64,000 nt of DNA from Monocercomonoides exilis (taxonomy: Eukaryota > Preaxostyla > Oxymonadida > Polymastigidae): contig LSRY02000016.1 in assembly GCA_001643675.2 (NCBI GenBank), positions 1,054,001-1,118,000 of the forward strand, in the 5' to 3' direction. The first letter of the stretch is position 1, and each line of letters begins with the position of its first letter. The position numbers and the translations under genes were made by a program. Positions 23,043 to 36,352 of the stretch are shown piece by piece. Below the pieces are notes generated by a model. It had not been told where the DNA came from. It did not search any database and saw only the letters and a list, made by a program, of their open reading frames with translations.

Positions 23043-23324
23043 GTTCTCTAATTTTAAATTACGTTTGATCAATGCATAAAAAAAGATTTTGAATAATGTC
23101 GAATTTTCAATTTTTTTGATAATTCCATTTCAAATTTAAATGTTTGTAATTCATTTTAATGCTTTCAAAATAGAATGAACAAAATAATTGTGAATAAAAG
23201 ATTTTGTTTTGTTCATGAAAGATGTTAAATAATAATAAAGATGTGAATGCTTTTAAATTATGAAAAGGATGAAAGAAATTTCGAAAAATTCACAATAAAT
23301 CCAATTCAATAATATTATCGATCA

Positions 23325-24734
23325 ATGAATTCAGATAACTCTTATGAAAAATCCAAACAAAGGCAGTTAATTGAAATTCAAGAATTACAAAAAAAGATAA
23401 TTGAGCAAACAGTTTCAAAAAAAGTTGCACATGATTCTGTCAAAGAAACAAGATTAAACCAAAAAGAAAAATTATCGAATTATCCAACTTCTCAGTCTTC
23501 AATCTGTTCAGGAAAAGCAAAAGCAAATCCATTAAATGATGTTTGCTTTCTATCATGATTTTTTAATTTTAACAAATTTATTTTATATATTTTATAAAAG
23601 GAAGTTCTTGAAAGTCTTGCTTCAAGAATTGCAGTTCGAATCAGGCATGATCTCGCACGAGAAACTGAGACAGAATTTGCAAAGCAGCGTGAAAGGCGTA
23701 TTAAAGAGCTGGAGCAGTCATCTTCTTTGATTTCTGAAGTCGAAGGAAACACTTGCCCAATTTGTTTTGATCTTGTTTGTTACTTATTTGTGATTGTCAA
23801 AATTCTTGAGCTTGTTTCATTATAAAATCTTCAATAAAGATGGCTCCTCCTGAGCATTCCCCCATGATTCTTGTTCCTTGTGGTCATACGTTTTGGTATG
23901 AATTTCTATTTTTTTCCCTTTTTTGCTATGTATCCATTAGTTCATCATGCATTCCTTACATATACAAACAATCGAAAGCTGAAGCTCATAGGCAGAATCA
24001 TTGTCCTCTTTGCCGCGTTAGTATTACATCTGTTGCACCAAATCGAAATCTCCAAAAGATTATTGAAGAATATTTGAAAGCACAGGATAGAAGAGATAAC
24101 ACGAAACTTTCGAGCGCAATGCATTCGCAAAACAGCTCAGTTAATTCCAACACAACTTTATCATCTGGAGAATCTTCGCTTTCTTCGACAGCAGCTTCTT
24201 CTTCTTCAGATCTTCTTTCGCAATATAAATCTGAATTATCATCTTTATCCATTCGACTATCAGCACTTGAAAGCGAGAAAATCAGTCGCGAAAGGGAATT
24301 AAAAGACATCACAGAATCAATTGAAATAGGGACACACATAAAAACAAAATTGGAGGATTCATTAAGTATGAAAACAGTATTTTTAAAATTTTTTAAAGCG
24401 ATTTGATGAGATGAGAATGAGAAAAAAAGGAAAATGTTGATAATTTTTGTTTTTTAAGAAATGGTTTCAGTTGTGTAATAACTAACTTTCTTCTTCTTTC
24501 TCTCTTTCTTTTTTTATTTTATCAGAAAAGGCAGAAGATGAGCTGATTCTTGCCAACAAAAGAGTTGAAGAAGCAAAATATTCATTGGCTGAACATGACG
24601 AAAAAATGAATATGTTACAAGAGAAGCAAAATGAATCTGGCTATACAATTGATTTGTTGAAGGAGCGCATAGATGATATTAAAGAACAAAAAAGCAGGAT
24701 TCTTCTTTTGCTTTCTGGGATGGAGAAAAAGTGA
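23325..24734 (+). CDS. RING-finger protein with coiled coils, probable E3 ubiquitin ligase
   Basis: Five exons: 23325-23540, 23601-23774, 23840-23895, 23941-24365 and 24526-24734, introns 60, 65, 45 and 160 bp, about 359 aa, stop TGA. An N-terminal coiled coil (residues 10-40 and 85-120) precedes a C3HC4 RING assembled across three exons: CPICFDL, then VPCGHTFCSSCI, then NHCPLCRVSI. The 45 bp intron falls inside the codon for the RING Cys of HTFC, and removing it restores Cys where the unspliced reading gives Trp. After the RING come NRNLQKIIEEYLKAQ, a Ser-rich stretch and a second coiled coil. RING proteins of this plan pass ubiquitin from an E2 to substrates. The substrate is unknown. The divergent gene at 19692-23042 starts 280 bp away. 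Confidence 0.85.
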
Positions 24735-24740
24735 AAATTT

Positions 24741-24989
24741 TTAAGAAGATTTTTTGATTTTATTTTTACGCTTAATAATCGATTTTTTGTGTCTTTCATT
24801 TTTATTGGTTAATTTTTGTTGATATATTTGTTTCAATAAAAAAATTTTGTTGAAGGAATCAAGATAAGTTTTTTTTTCTTCAAAGATAAAAGATAAATAG
24901 AAAAATATCAAAACAAGACGAAATAGCTCATCCAACGAAATAACTCTTTTTATTTTCTTCATATGCGCAAATGCCAAAACACTTTTCAT
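24741..24989 (-). CDS. Small basic hypothetical protein
   Basis: 82-codon frame with a real ATG at 24989. It starts MKSVLAFAHMKKIKRVISLD and ends in a Lys-rich tail. It lies between the stop of the RING gene and the start of the importin-like gene, on the opposite strand. The AT-rich coding and Lys/Phe bias could also arise by chance in this DNA. No family recognised. Confidence 0.25.
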   Translation of the reverse strand: MKSVLAFAHMKKIKRVISLDELFRLVLIFFYLSFIFEEKKTYLDSFNKIFLLKQIYQQKLTNKNERHKKSIIKRKNKIKKSS

Positions 24990-25091
24990 AATTTCTTGAA
25001 ATGAGAAAAAAGATAATTGAAAACTCTTGAAAGATGAGATTAATTATGTGAAGATCATACAAGAAAAAAGCTCCTTTCTGAGCTTAAGAGA

Positions 25092-28000
25092 ATGAATAAC
25101 GCTGTAATTTTTGACACATTACAAAAATCTTTTATTGGAGATAATGCAGTTCAAAAACAAGTTGCAGAAGAATTAAAATTAGTTTGCATTTTTAACATTT
25201 ACTCTTAATCATTATTTGTCAATGAAATTCAATTTTTGAATTAAAACGACCACACGATTGCATCATTCATTGCAGTGGAGAACAAAGCCAGATTTTTATT
25301 CATCAATGCTGCAATTTACGATGAATTCAAGCGTTGATATTCAGATTCGAAAAGCTGCAGTTATTCAACTCAAAAATCAAATAGAGCTTAATTGGAAATC
25401 AGGAGGATCAAAAGAAAGCAAAGATTATCTTAGAAATAATATTGTACATGCAATTGTTGCTGCTCCCCCTTCGATTGTCAAATTTTTGATGAGAATTCTA
25501 TTTGTAATTGCACCTTTTGACTTTCCAAAGAAATTACCAACTTTTAATGAAGCAATTATAAAATATATATCTTCTGATGATTCAAATATGATTTCTGGTG
25601 CTGTGAATTGTTTGCTGCCTTTGGCTCAGGCTTTCATGCATTGGAGTTGGAGAGATTGCAAGCCATATTTTGATCTTTTTTCTTCGCTACAGCCAAGATT
25701 AATCCAAATTTGTGAAGGAATTATCGGAGCAAAATCATTGGATCCTCTTCTTGGGTATGTGGCTAGGAAAATGTTGAAGATTTTTTATAGCACAATTAGA
25801 AGCCATTTGCCTCCATGCATATGTGAAGATGAGGCATTTAAAAAATGGATGGCTATTATTGGAGAATTTTATTCATTGGATATTCCTTTATCTGCTGTGG
25901 TGTGAATATGCTTTGCTTTGGATTTGTTCATTTCAATTTAACTTGTCAAATTCAATTATTTTTTTTCAACGATATTTCATGACTTTACGATTGAACACCT
26001 TTATAATACACATTTTTATAATAATATTTTGTTTAGCAAAATCCATCTCTTCTCAGTTCGACATCATTCTGGAGAGCGAAAAAATGGGCTGCACAGTCAC
26101 TCGATTTGATGTTCGACCGATACGGCACACCTTCAAAAGTGGGGACAAAAAGGCAAAAGGAGTTCTGCCAGAGATGGACAGCACAATATGCCTTGCCACT
26201 GCTTGATGTGACAGTCAAGCTTCTCCAAAAACACAAGCAGAGTGGAACTTTTGATGTTGTTGATTGGACACTGCTCCAAAACGGTTTGACTTCTTTTCGA
26301 TTTGTTTTTTTTTATCTGAATTTTGCATTGTTATTATATTTTTCCCCCCCCTCCTTCTTTTTTTTTCCGCTTTCTTTCTTCTTTCATCTTCTTTCCTTCT
26401 TCCTTCTTCTTTCATTGCTCAGCCACATCCTCCTCTCCTCTCCCCATGTTTATGACTCCCAAAGTGCTCGTGCCAATGTTGGAGATTCTTCTCAGAGGAA
26501 CAACTCATCGGTGCTTTTATGTGCCTATTTTGAGGCCGCAGCTGCTGACTTTGTTTAACGACATCATCTTCCCCACACTCAGATTGCAGCAGCCAGAGCT
26601 GGAGAGATGGGACGACGCAGGTTGGATTTTTGATATTTCTCCTGCTTTTTTTGAAAAGATAATGAAAATGTTCTTATAAAAAAAAATTGAATAAAAATTG
26701 TATTGACCTTATTCATACGATTTTTCATTCAATATCTTCAACTTGCTTTTCTTGTGTTTTTTTTTCTTTTGTTTTCATTTTCTAATTCCTTCAGCTTTAA
26801 CATCAGCACAAACGCTGTCACAGATGGAGTCTGACAGAGATTACGTTCTGTTTGTGGAAGAATCCGACAGAAGTCTTTTCTCATCTCGTTATGCCTCCTC
26901 CAGACTTCTCAAGGCGCTTCTGTCAAATTTTCCACGCTCAGCCGTGCCTGTCCTGACATCTGCACTGGGAGCTGCTCTTGTCTCTCTCTCATCCTCAACT
27001 TCTTCTCCTTCTTCTCCTTCTGCATCTCCATCTTCTCCTTCAACACAATCACAACTGTGGCTTCAGATGGATGCTGCCCTGACTGTCCTTGGCATCTCTT
27101 CCACCGCGTTGATCGCATCGCAGCCCGCTCAGCAGCTAGAGGGAATTTTGAGTCAGTTTGTGCTGCCAACACTGGAGTCTCCTGAGCCACGGCTGCGAAT
27201 CAGAGGCTGTTGGTGCCTGTCCTGCTTTGTGGCGAGGATGAAATTCACGATGAACACATCCACACAGTCTGGTTATCCGCCGCTTGTTGATGCCATTGTC
27301 ACAGGAATCATGAAGTGCTTCAACGACAGCCGGTTTGCTGTGAAGATGCATGCAATCTTCGCAATTCCGGATCTGCTGGCAATCAAACAAAACACATCGC
27401 AATCACTTGCATCTTCTTCTTCCTTTGCAACTTCCTCAACAACTCCAGTTCAATTGCACCCTCTTCTCCTTCAAAACGCCTCTGTGATTGTCACTCAGCT
27501 TATGCAGATTCTTCCCTTGATGAGCGAAAGTGAAGATCTGTTGGAGTCCATTCAATCGATCATAACCACTTTCTCTGCAACTCTTCGCCCAACTGCACCT
27601 TTCTTGTTCGCTTCTCTGTGCCTCGCCTGGCTCCGGGCGCTGTTCAAAGCACAGAGGTGGAACGTGGCTTTAACTCCTTCTACAGGCCAAGCTGCAACAG
27701 CAGCGGCATCGTCTTCGTATTCTGCTGGTTTTCCTTCTATTGGTGGCGGAAGTGCTCAACAGGGAACAGCATTCATTTCGTGTGTGGCTGATGGAGACAC
27801 TGCTCAAAGTGGAAGGAAGCTGATATCGCTCAACCGGAAGGAAGCAATGCTTCTGCAGCATTTAAGCACACAGATGAGTGAGAAGTGCGCAGCGTGCGGA
27901 GTTGACCAACTGACACTTGGACAGAACATCTTTCAATCGCCTTCCTCCTCCTCTTCTTCATCTTCTTTTTCATTCGGAACAGAAGACTCCAGCTCATCCG

Positions 28001-30675
28001 CAGCAAACTCGAGCTATGCACCGTATCTGCTGCTGGATGCGATCAAGCTGCTGTGTGAGGTGTTCGAAACAGACGTGGCTATTCAAGAGCAGTTTGCAAC
28101 CATTGCAGCGCCTGCTGCCTCGCTTGTGATGGCTGTGAGTGCCCTCACAAACGGAATCACCCTCAACTCCTTTTTGAGCTCTGTGCATTCAGTCTCCCCG
28201 CAGATGTTCTGTGTCCTGCAGCGGCAGAAGCAGTCGAGTCTGAGCAACTCTGCACAGATCCGCTCAGACGACTCGCTGATGTTTCCTGACACAGTAATCA
28301 CGCTCCTCTCCCTCTTCACCAACAACCACATCGCCCTTTCGTCCGCCTCTGTCTCGCTGTTGCTCTTGCCTGTGGTCAAAGCACTCACTCAGATTGCGTC
28401 TTTGCCTGGTGCAAACACACTCTGCGACTCACTGGCAATCATTCGCCACTGGCTGCTCCACTCTCCGCAGGTGCTTGTTCTCCCTGTGCAGTCTATTTGG
28501 GACCAGGCTGCTTCGATTGATTCGGCTCAATTGCAGTCACAGCAATCAGGGGAAGTACAAATAACGTCGTTTGGGGGATTGCCTTCTCCGCAGCTGCCTT
28601 CGTCGACAATCTTGTTTGATCTCGTCAAAGTGTGTGTGAACTTCATTACGAGCGAGGACGATTTCAGCTGTGCTGTTGGCTGCTCGCTGCTCCGCCTCGT
28701 TTTGGTTGCATCTCGTTCATTTCCTGCTCCATCTTCATCAACATCTTCTCCTTCTCCAGCTGATGGAGGAGCAAAGTCTGCCACTTCATCTGTGCTAACA
28801 CCTGTCATTCCACTTCTTGTGAACTGCTTGTGGGATCGTCTGGACGCAGAGCTGGTGAATGCGGTGAATGTGTGGATGAAAGAAGAAAAGAAGAAGAAGA
28901 AGAAGCAAATTAAGAGACAAAAGAAGGGGAAAACAGGTTTGAATCGAATTTTTTTTTTATTCTTTTTTCAATTATTTGAATTATCAATGATTCACTTTTG
29001 TCTATCTCTTTTATCAAAAAATTATTTTTTGTAAAATATATTTTCAACGACACTCCACTTTTCATTGTCACAATCATTCATTATTTCCATATTTTCTATT
29101 TCTTTCTTTCTTTCTTTCTTTTTTCCAGTTGTGAATCCTCCAAGTGAAGTTCAAGCGCCTTCATTGACTTCTCTTTTGAATGACGTGCTTTCCTGGTCTC
29201 TTCCTGGGAAAGTGCTTGTGATCGATCTGATTATGCTGCTGTATGCAGACGCACACTCCACACTGAGTCACCTCATTGCGTTATCTCGTTCTCCTCTTCC
29301 CCCGTTTCTTCTACAAACATCCACACCTTCTTCTTCCTCCTCCTCTTCCTCTTCTTCTTCACCACAAGCAGCAATCACAACAGTTCTCAACTCTCCGCCT
29401 TCTTCCATTCTCACTTCATTCTTATCCATCCTTTTTGAGGGCGTTCAGGTCTACAAAGGTGTTTCTTCTCGCCGCTGTGTCTGTCTTTCTCTCTCTTCCA
29501 TCTATCAGCTCCCTCCTCTTTCCTCTTTTGCTCTTGTCGGTTCTTCCGCTGTGCCAACGCCAGATGAGAAAAATGTCATTTTAATCGCTCAAAAGAATGC
29601 TTTGCCTGTTCTTGTCAAACTGCTTCAGACACTTCACAAAGTGGAGCTCAACAGAATTAGGAAAAAGGGAATTGAAAGAGTCAGAGCTTCCAAAATGGCT
29701 GAGAAGAAGAAGGAGAAAGAGGCTGCTTCTGCTTCTGCTTCTGCTTCTCTCGCTTCTGCTTCTTCTGCCACTGCAACTGAAAGCGTCCAGTTATGTTTCA
29801 ATGAAGATTCGCCCTTGACACTAGTGGATGAAGACTTCACAGCCATCACACGAGCACTAATGCAGCGTGCGAAGCTGCTGGGCGATGCATTTGACGGTGG
29901 GGTGGATGTCGACGATGAAGATGCAGAACTCAACGAGGAAGGAAGTGACATGGATGATGATGATGACGATGACGACGAAGATGATGAGGGTGAGTTTGGA
30001 TTTGCTGGAGCAATGACTTCTTCCGCTCAACCTTCACAAACATCAGCCGTTGGAGGAGCAGCAGAAGGCAACCAATTTGCCAGTGGATTCCGCACTCAAG
30101 GAGAGCTCTTCACGATGATGGTGAGGCTGAATGAGATGACAGGGCTAGGGATGGATGGGCTGGGAGATGACGATGAGGAGGAAGATGGAGAAGGAGGAGG
30201 AAAAGGAACACATGGCGATGGCTTTGATGATGACGATGACTTTAACGTTGATGATGACTCTTGTGGCGATGATGATGATGATTTTCTGCAAGAAAAGGAC
30301 AGAGATGGGAGAAACAGCTGCTGGGTGAGCGATGAAGAGATGAAAAATGACATTGCGCAGATTGACGCTTGGCTAAATGCTTTTACTCAAACTTCTCCTT
30401 TTGGCCTACCAACACTTCCCGCTCTTCCTGGTTCCTCTACCACACCTTCATCCACTTCAACATCAGCATCTTCACCCGTTGCATCACAACCGCCTCCTCC
30501 TTCAGTGCTTACGTTACTGGATCCCATTGTGCTCACCGCCAAATCTTGGAGTCAATTCACTTCATCAGCTGAAGGTCAAACAGTTTTCTCGCAAATTCTG
30601 GCTCAACTTGATCCCCAAACACAGCAAGTTGCCCAGTGTCTGATGCAAGAGGGAAAGAAGAGAGCGGCATCTTGA
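25092..30675 (+). CDS. Importin-7/8-like nuclear transport receptor (importin beta superfamily)
   Basis: Six exons: 25092-25181, 25276-25899, 26037-26283, 26423-26620, 26795-28936 and 29129-30675, all in phase, about 1615 aa. The N-terminus has the importin-beta N-terminal pattern (RKAAVIQLKNQIELNW). Exon 3 carries FWRAKKWAAQSLDLMFDRYG, very like the WKVKKWALHILARLFERYG segment of animal IPO7. Exon 4 has ILRPQLLTLFNDIIFPTLRL and exon 5 YVLFVEESD. The C-terminal part is strongly acidic (DDDDDDDDEDDEGEFG), as in IPO7. The family binds cargo such as ribosomal proteins and histones and RanGTP at the nuclear pore. Length exceeds IPO7 (about 1040 aa) because of Ser-, Ala- and Asp-rich inserts. A further in-frame intron at 29459-29563 (105 bp, GT...CAG) is possible, since that stretch is pyrimidine-rich and poorly protein-like. 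Confidence 0.82.
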
Positions 30676-30935
30676 AGTTGAGCTTTGCTTTGCGAACATT
30701 GGATTTTTAGTATTTAATATAATTATGATACAAAGATCATTTCGCACCAGCAAATTTTCTCTTTCTTTTTAAAAAAATGTTGAAATGAAAATGAATGATT
30801 CCGAATCTGTTTTGGAATACGTTTGTTATATTTCTAAAATAAAGTTTCATAATTGTTTTTTTGTTTCTTTCTCGTTTGCAGAAATTGATGAAGAAGGCGT
30901 TTGATTTTTCATTTCTTGAAAAAGTGAAGAATTTT

Positions 30936-31184
30936 TCAAAGAGTGCATAAACCTGAATAAATTAAAATAAAATAAAATCTCTTCTGTGAACAATAAAGCA
31001 TATATTTGTCAAATGAATACCATATCCAAGACAGAATGAACAGAACACCAAGAATTGACATAATTAAAACATGGACGTTCATTTGTCCGCTTTGCACAGC
31101 TGAAAATGATAGAAGCAAAAATGAAATGATAATTCCAACAAATGTGAATGCTAATAATTTCACTGCCTTTGAACTTGAGTCCAT
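30936..31184 (-). CDS. Small two-helix membrane protein
   Basis: 82 codons from a real ATG at 31184. It starts MDSSSKAVKLLAFTFVGIII, followed by two hydrophobic segments (residues 8-30 and 38-56) joined by a short loop (SGQMNVHV). The layout resembles TMEM230/TMEM134-type (DUF872) proteins, but the PGxY motif of that family is not seen, so I leave it unnamed. The last 15 residues become Phe/Tyr-rich and may be read-through of an unrecognised intron. The coding density and hydrophobic pattern make it better supported than other short frames here. Confidence 0.5.
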   Translation of the reverse strand: MDSSSKAVKLLAFTFVGIIISFLLLSFSAVQSGQMNVHVLIMSILGVLFILSWIWYSFDKYMLYCSQKRFYFILIYSGLCTL

Positions 31185-31425
31185 ATAATAAAATAACGAA
31201 AAATTATGAATTCAAACTTTAATCCCGGCTTAAAGACGGTAAATATCCAAGGAATGTTTGAATCATTATCTTTTCTTTCTTTTTCATCCTTTATCTCTTT
31301 CTTTTTTCCTTGACTCATTGAAAAAGAATGAAAATAAATTATTAAAATATTATTTTAAGGGAAGTGAAAAGAATTATCTCAACAAAGAAAAAAGTTCCAA
31401 AATACAAAAAATACACTCAACAGAA

Positions 31426-34400
31426 TTAGAGCAAAAATGATTCATATTCAGGGTCAGAAGGACCAACAAAGTCCAATGAAATTGAGTTCACCATCGATTC
31501 ACCACACCAAGGGCAATCAGAAGAGACGAGGTTATCCAACTCTTCGTAAAGAATATTAGCTGGAAGCGACAATGCAGCAGACGGAGTCAAAGCTGGAGCA
31601 GCTTGAAATGGAGGAGAAGAATCCTGTGTGGATCCAGATGATAATGCAGAAGAAGAAGAAGAAGAAGAAGAAGAGGAAGAGGAAGAAGAAGAGAAAAGAG
31701 CAGATCTTGCATCGCGCTGAGGAGAAGGCTGGGCGAGGAAAGGAGAAAGGATGGTGTTGACAGTGCGGGCGAGGGTGTGCTTCTGAATAGGAGTGGAGTT
31801 GTCGAAGAGCGTCATCAGGGCGCAGTTGGCGTGAAATGAATGGCCGCAGGGGAAGCAGTAGATGCCTGTGAGGAGCACAGGAGACGAAGACGAAGAAGAA
31901 GAAGAAGAGAAAGAAGAAGAGCGGAGGTTGCGCTGAGCCGCGTTCTGAGGCAGAATCAGTGGCGGTGGCTGCTCTGAAAGCAGGCGCTGGCACCGCCTGC
32001 ACTGTGAGGCAGTGGTGATAACAGTGTGTCTGCTTGTTTGGAGTGTCTCTATTTCCTTTCTGATTTGCTGTCTTGCTTCAGCATGTTCGTGTATTTCAGC
32101 CATCAAATCTTTAGCCTCTTTCTCTGATTCCCTCAGCGACTCTTCGATTTCCTGTCTGAAGTCGTCGATGCAGAAGAAATCGGGGAAATATGGAAGCACA
32201 TCCACCAGGGCAAGCTGCAGATCGGATGATTCGCTTCGCAGTTGCATGCACTGTGATAGGATCTCATGCACAAGAGAAGATGAGACTTGCTTTTGCTCTC
32301 CTCCGCCAGAAGAAGAAGAGCTGCTTGGAATACCCTTCATCTTCAGACTCACCATGTGTTTCGCAATGGTAATCCACAGCCTCTGGAACGAAGCAGGGTC
32401 TGTGTGATTGAGCGCTGAGTGAGCAGCCTTCTTTGCGAGGTCGAAATCGACAGTGAGTGCGAGCTCAACTGCCTCGTCAAACAGGCCCAGGATGATGTAC
32501 ACATGCACAGCTGCTGCATGCCTTTTCTCCTGTGTGCAGACACGCAAGGCATATCTTGCATCAAAACACCTCAACTCCTCTGGCCGTGTGATGAAGTCGA
32601 TCAGCGGCTCGTCTTCAGCTGAGCGCGCGAGCAACAAGATGTAAAAATTGTGCACTTCTTGCTGTGTGCACTTCCTCTGCTCAATCACCCAGTCCAAATA
32701 GCGCAGCGCCACGTTGTTTCTCCATTGATCGCGCGGAGGAGAACGATAGAGCGAGAGCGAGGGAAGCAGCTTGACGGGGTCTAACCCTCTGTTCTGCGTC
32801 ACTTGCTGCCAGCGGAAGATCAGCTTGTCTGGAATGTGCCTGATCAATGCGGGTGAGAACGTGTAAAATAGATCGGCTTCTCCTTTCACATACATCACAA
32901 ACAGCGCCTCGGGATACATTCCCCGGGTGATAAACTGCTCAATCAGTGTCTGTGTGTCCTTTGCGTCTTCTGCAAAATCCGCCAGCTCGTCCAAAGCACC
33001 ATGTGCTGTGAGCATCCCGTAAATGACGCTTTTGTTGAGCAGCTTTTCGTTGTTCTTCAGAAACTGCATCAGATTCTTCTCATCTTCGTCCTGATATTCC
33101 TCCTCTTTCTCTCCTTCGTTTCCAAACGCATCTCCACTCGCCTTAATCTTCCCCGTTCTCACCAGCTCCTCTTTCCTCAGCTGCTCCAGCTTCTTCGTGA
33201 TCTTGTTCTTCCTCTGCGTCACCACCGGCAGCAACCCCGTTTTACTCCCCGATCCATCTCCTGCAATTCCCAGCCCTGCTCCAATCACACCCATCCGCGA
33301 CCGCCTCGCCCTGTTCGCTGCCATCTTGTCCAGATACAGCCCCACAATCCACGTTCCCAGCAGCGACGACGCAATCTTCTCCGACGGCTGCAGCGAGCGG
33401 TGCTTCTCCTCCACAAACGTAAAAAGCGCGTCCCATCTGCCCAGTCTGATGAATGAAAGCGCAGCCTCTTCGAACTCGCGCCCGGACTTTCCCCATCGCG
33501 TGGCGGCGTCGATGTAGTCCCCCTCAGCAAAGGAGCATTGTCCTTTGATCACATGAATCAGGTTCCTTTGTGCTTCTGTCGTGCAGCTGCCGAGCGACTG
33601 CTGGAAGAGAGCGTTGATGCGTGCTGTCACTGACTCGGGGAGCAGGCGACGGAGGAGAGAGGACGAAATGTGCTTTGAGGAAGAGGAAGAAGAGGAGGAG
33701 GATGAGTTAGAAGCAAAAGATGAGGAAGAGGAAGGAACAATTGACGATGCTGATGCTGAAGAAGAGGAAGGTGAGGCAGAAGAAGACGAAGAAGAAGAAG
33801 AAGAGCCTTTCCCTCTGTCGTCTCCATCGCCAATCGCCTTCGACGACTTGCTTCTCAGCACAGACTTCGCTGCCTGCATGGCCTGCCCGTGGAGTGCGAC
33901 AGCTTTGCTCAGGTAGATCGCCCAGTTGTCTCTGTTCTCGTCGTCGATCACCACGCTGTACACATACGCCCCGTCGCACACGTAGATCTCTCTCGTCACA
34001 GGATCGGTGCAGATGCCTGTGAACTGGATCTTCTCTGCTGTCGGGTCGCTGTCTGTGTTGTTGTCCTCGTCTCCGTCGTGCTCGTCGTCCACAGAGCCGT
34101 CAAACCCTTCACCGTCGTCGCTGCCTCTGCCTCTTCTGCCCATCCCCCCCATCCCTCCCAGGCCAGCATCCGTCTCATCTCCGTCTCTCTCTCCCCTCTC
34201 CATCGCATCGCGCTTCCGGCGGCGCCACTTGTCTCTGGGGTTCTTGTGCAGCGAGCACACTTTGATGCGCGTGAGAACTGGGTCAGGTAAACCAGGGTGA
34301 TCAACGTAGTGCATCACAGGCGCCTCTTCCTCCACGATGTCTGCCGACAGATGCGACCAGACCTGCAGGCGATCATCGTAAAGCACTAAGAAATGCGACT

Positions 34401-36092
34401 CAGTCGCTGCGATGCCGATGGGGAACGGGTACTGAATGACGTCAGAAAAGGTGCCGAAGGGATGTCTGTGGAAGGAGACAGCTCTGTCTGGCGGCGCGAA
34501 ACGTGCTTCAGAGGAGAGCGTAGTGGGCGGGAGGGTTGTGTGGAAGATTCCCGCAGTGGTCATCCAGCCGTACCATTTGGGGCGCACGATGCAGTGGTTG
34601 GAGGACTGGCTGCGGATCAAGAGTCCGCCGATGGCGATGTCCCCGGGAAGGCCGATGATGTCTTCGGCGTGTTTGGCTGATGTGGTAATTTATTTATTTA
34701 TTTATTTATTTGTTTTTTAGAAAAAAAGAAAGAAAGAAATAATAAGCGATGAGAAAGAGATAGATGTAGATGGAATTGCAATTTGGTGCAAAAGAAGAGA
34801 ATGGATCGTTGGCGATATATACAAATATATATATATAAACATATAAAATAATAGAAAAATATAAAGAATTAATCAGTGAATGAATGAATTCAAAGAAAGC
34901 AAAGTTGATGAAATTGAACAAAAATAAACAAGAAAAAAAAATAATAATAAATTTGATTATTTTTTATTATTATTATGAAAAAGCTTCATCATCATTAATA
35001 ATTAATGAGTGCAACAAAAAGTCATTCGATTATTGAAATACACACTTCTCACAGGAACATTAATTGGATGACCGCCCAGTTGAAACCCATTTGTTGCGTC
35101 TCTAATCAGCTCTATCTGCTTCACTGGCGTTGACACAAGCACAACTTGCCTGATTTTGTCACCTTTCACATCTGTTACTCCATCAATGCAGGAAACTGGT
35201 GCATTTCCAAGTGAGGATGGCCCAAGAACAATATTTGGTTCTTGTTTTCTTCCATCAACCGTTGTTTCCAGCACTCGCCCGTCTGCTGTTCCAATCAATA
35301 GATTCCAATTTGTTCCCTTAACTGGCATAGAAGTCCCATGAAGTGGCCCCACAAGCCCCTTTCCTGATTCTGGAGTTTTCGGTGGCAAAGGCGAGAGAAA
35401 TGCCATTGAAGAAATTACAAATACCCAAGACTTAATAATTTTAGCAGAAGGCGATTTTGCTTTGCAATCAATAAAATAGTTATCTCCATTGTTCGCTGTG
35501 ACAAAAATTATAGTGCCAGTTGGGTCAACAAAGCATTTTTTAAGTTCAAGGTTTGGAAGCCTTGTTGAAACAGGATATACTACATATGAGTTGTTTTTTT
35601 TAAAAAATATTTTCAATCATTATTCAAAAAAAAAAGTATATGAATAAAAACAAACAATCATAAATCGCTGTTCCAACAGTCCAACGAATAATTCTTTTCC
35701 CTTGAAGCAGCACCACATAATCATTTGCAGCTGTACAATATTTCAGTGGTCCTCCAGATTCAGGATCTTTGTCAGGAATAGGTTTTGAGAACTTAGTTAT
35801 TGTTTTAAAAAAATGAAAAAAATGAGCTGAATTCCAATATGTAAAAGCTCAAACATCTGTTCTATATAAAGAAAATTTTGGCTTCAACTCTGTTATTATA
35901 TTTTGAGGTTCAAGAAGAGCATCAGAAAAACCCTTTCAAAAGCAAAAAACGAATATTTGAATATACGATATACAACTAAATGAAGCAAACGACATTTTCC
36001 GCATCATCGTGAAGATCTGTAAGATGAGTAGGCTCTTGCTCGGGAAGTGGAGTATCCCAAGAAAAGAAGTCTGGACGAGGATCAAAAGACAT
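31426..36092 (-). CDS. VPS18: VPS18 (Pep3) subunit of CORVET/HOPS tethering complexes
   Basis: Minus strand, five exons: 35994-36092 (MSFDPRPDFFSWDT), 35855-35932, 35656-35791, 35579 down to 35046 or 35016, and 34676 down to 31426. The donor of exon 4 is ambiguous (GTGTGT or GTTGCA). The N-terminal propeller region matches Vps18 (LELKKCFVDPTGTIIF, LLIGTADGRVLE). The middle has clathrin-type helical repeats (IKGQCSFAEGDYIDAATRWG, FITRGMYPEALFVMYVKG). The C-terminus has the Vps18 RING: CRRCQRLL, then YCFPCGHSFHANCAL, then ELDNLVSSDCPWCGESMVNS. The complex tethers endosomes and vacuoles or lysosomes before SNARE fusion. Ser-run and acidic inserts at 33630-33830, 34060-34190 and 31640-31700 enlarge it. 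The gene starts 260-376 bp from the divergent armadillo gene. Confidence 0.9.
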
Positions 36093-36352
36093 CAAAGTTT
36101 TATAAAGGTATAAGATCTTTTTTAAAATGAAATATGAGCCTTTGCGCAAACAGATGTGACAGAGAGCAGAAAAGAAAAGAAAGCTTCAGTCAAGGTAATA
36201 ATTGTTTATGTAGAAATTTGATAAAGGAGATTTCTTTTGTTCGATAAGATTCATCAATTTCTGTTCAGTTAAATTTGAAGAAAGCAAGAAATTTTTGCAT
36301 TCGAGAGATCTCACGCAAAGATAAATTGAATGAAAAGAGATTTTGTAATTCG

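Noticed and set aside
23625-23650. GTTCGAATC resembling a tRNA T-loop
   Set aside because: It lies within an exon of the RING gene and has no cloverleaf around it.
31206-31440. Tiny spliced frame MNSNFNPGLKT plus GSEKNYLNKEKSSK
   Set aside because: A GT...AG intron can be drawn, but it gives only 35 residues and its end overlaps the VPS18 stop by 15 bases. Chance is likely.
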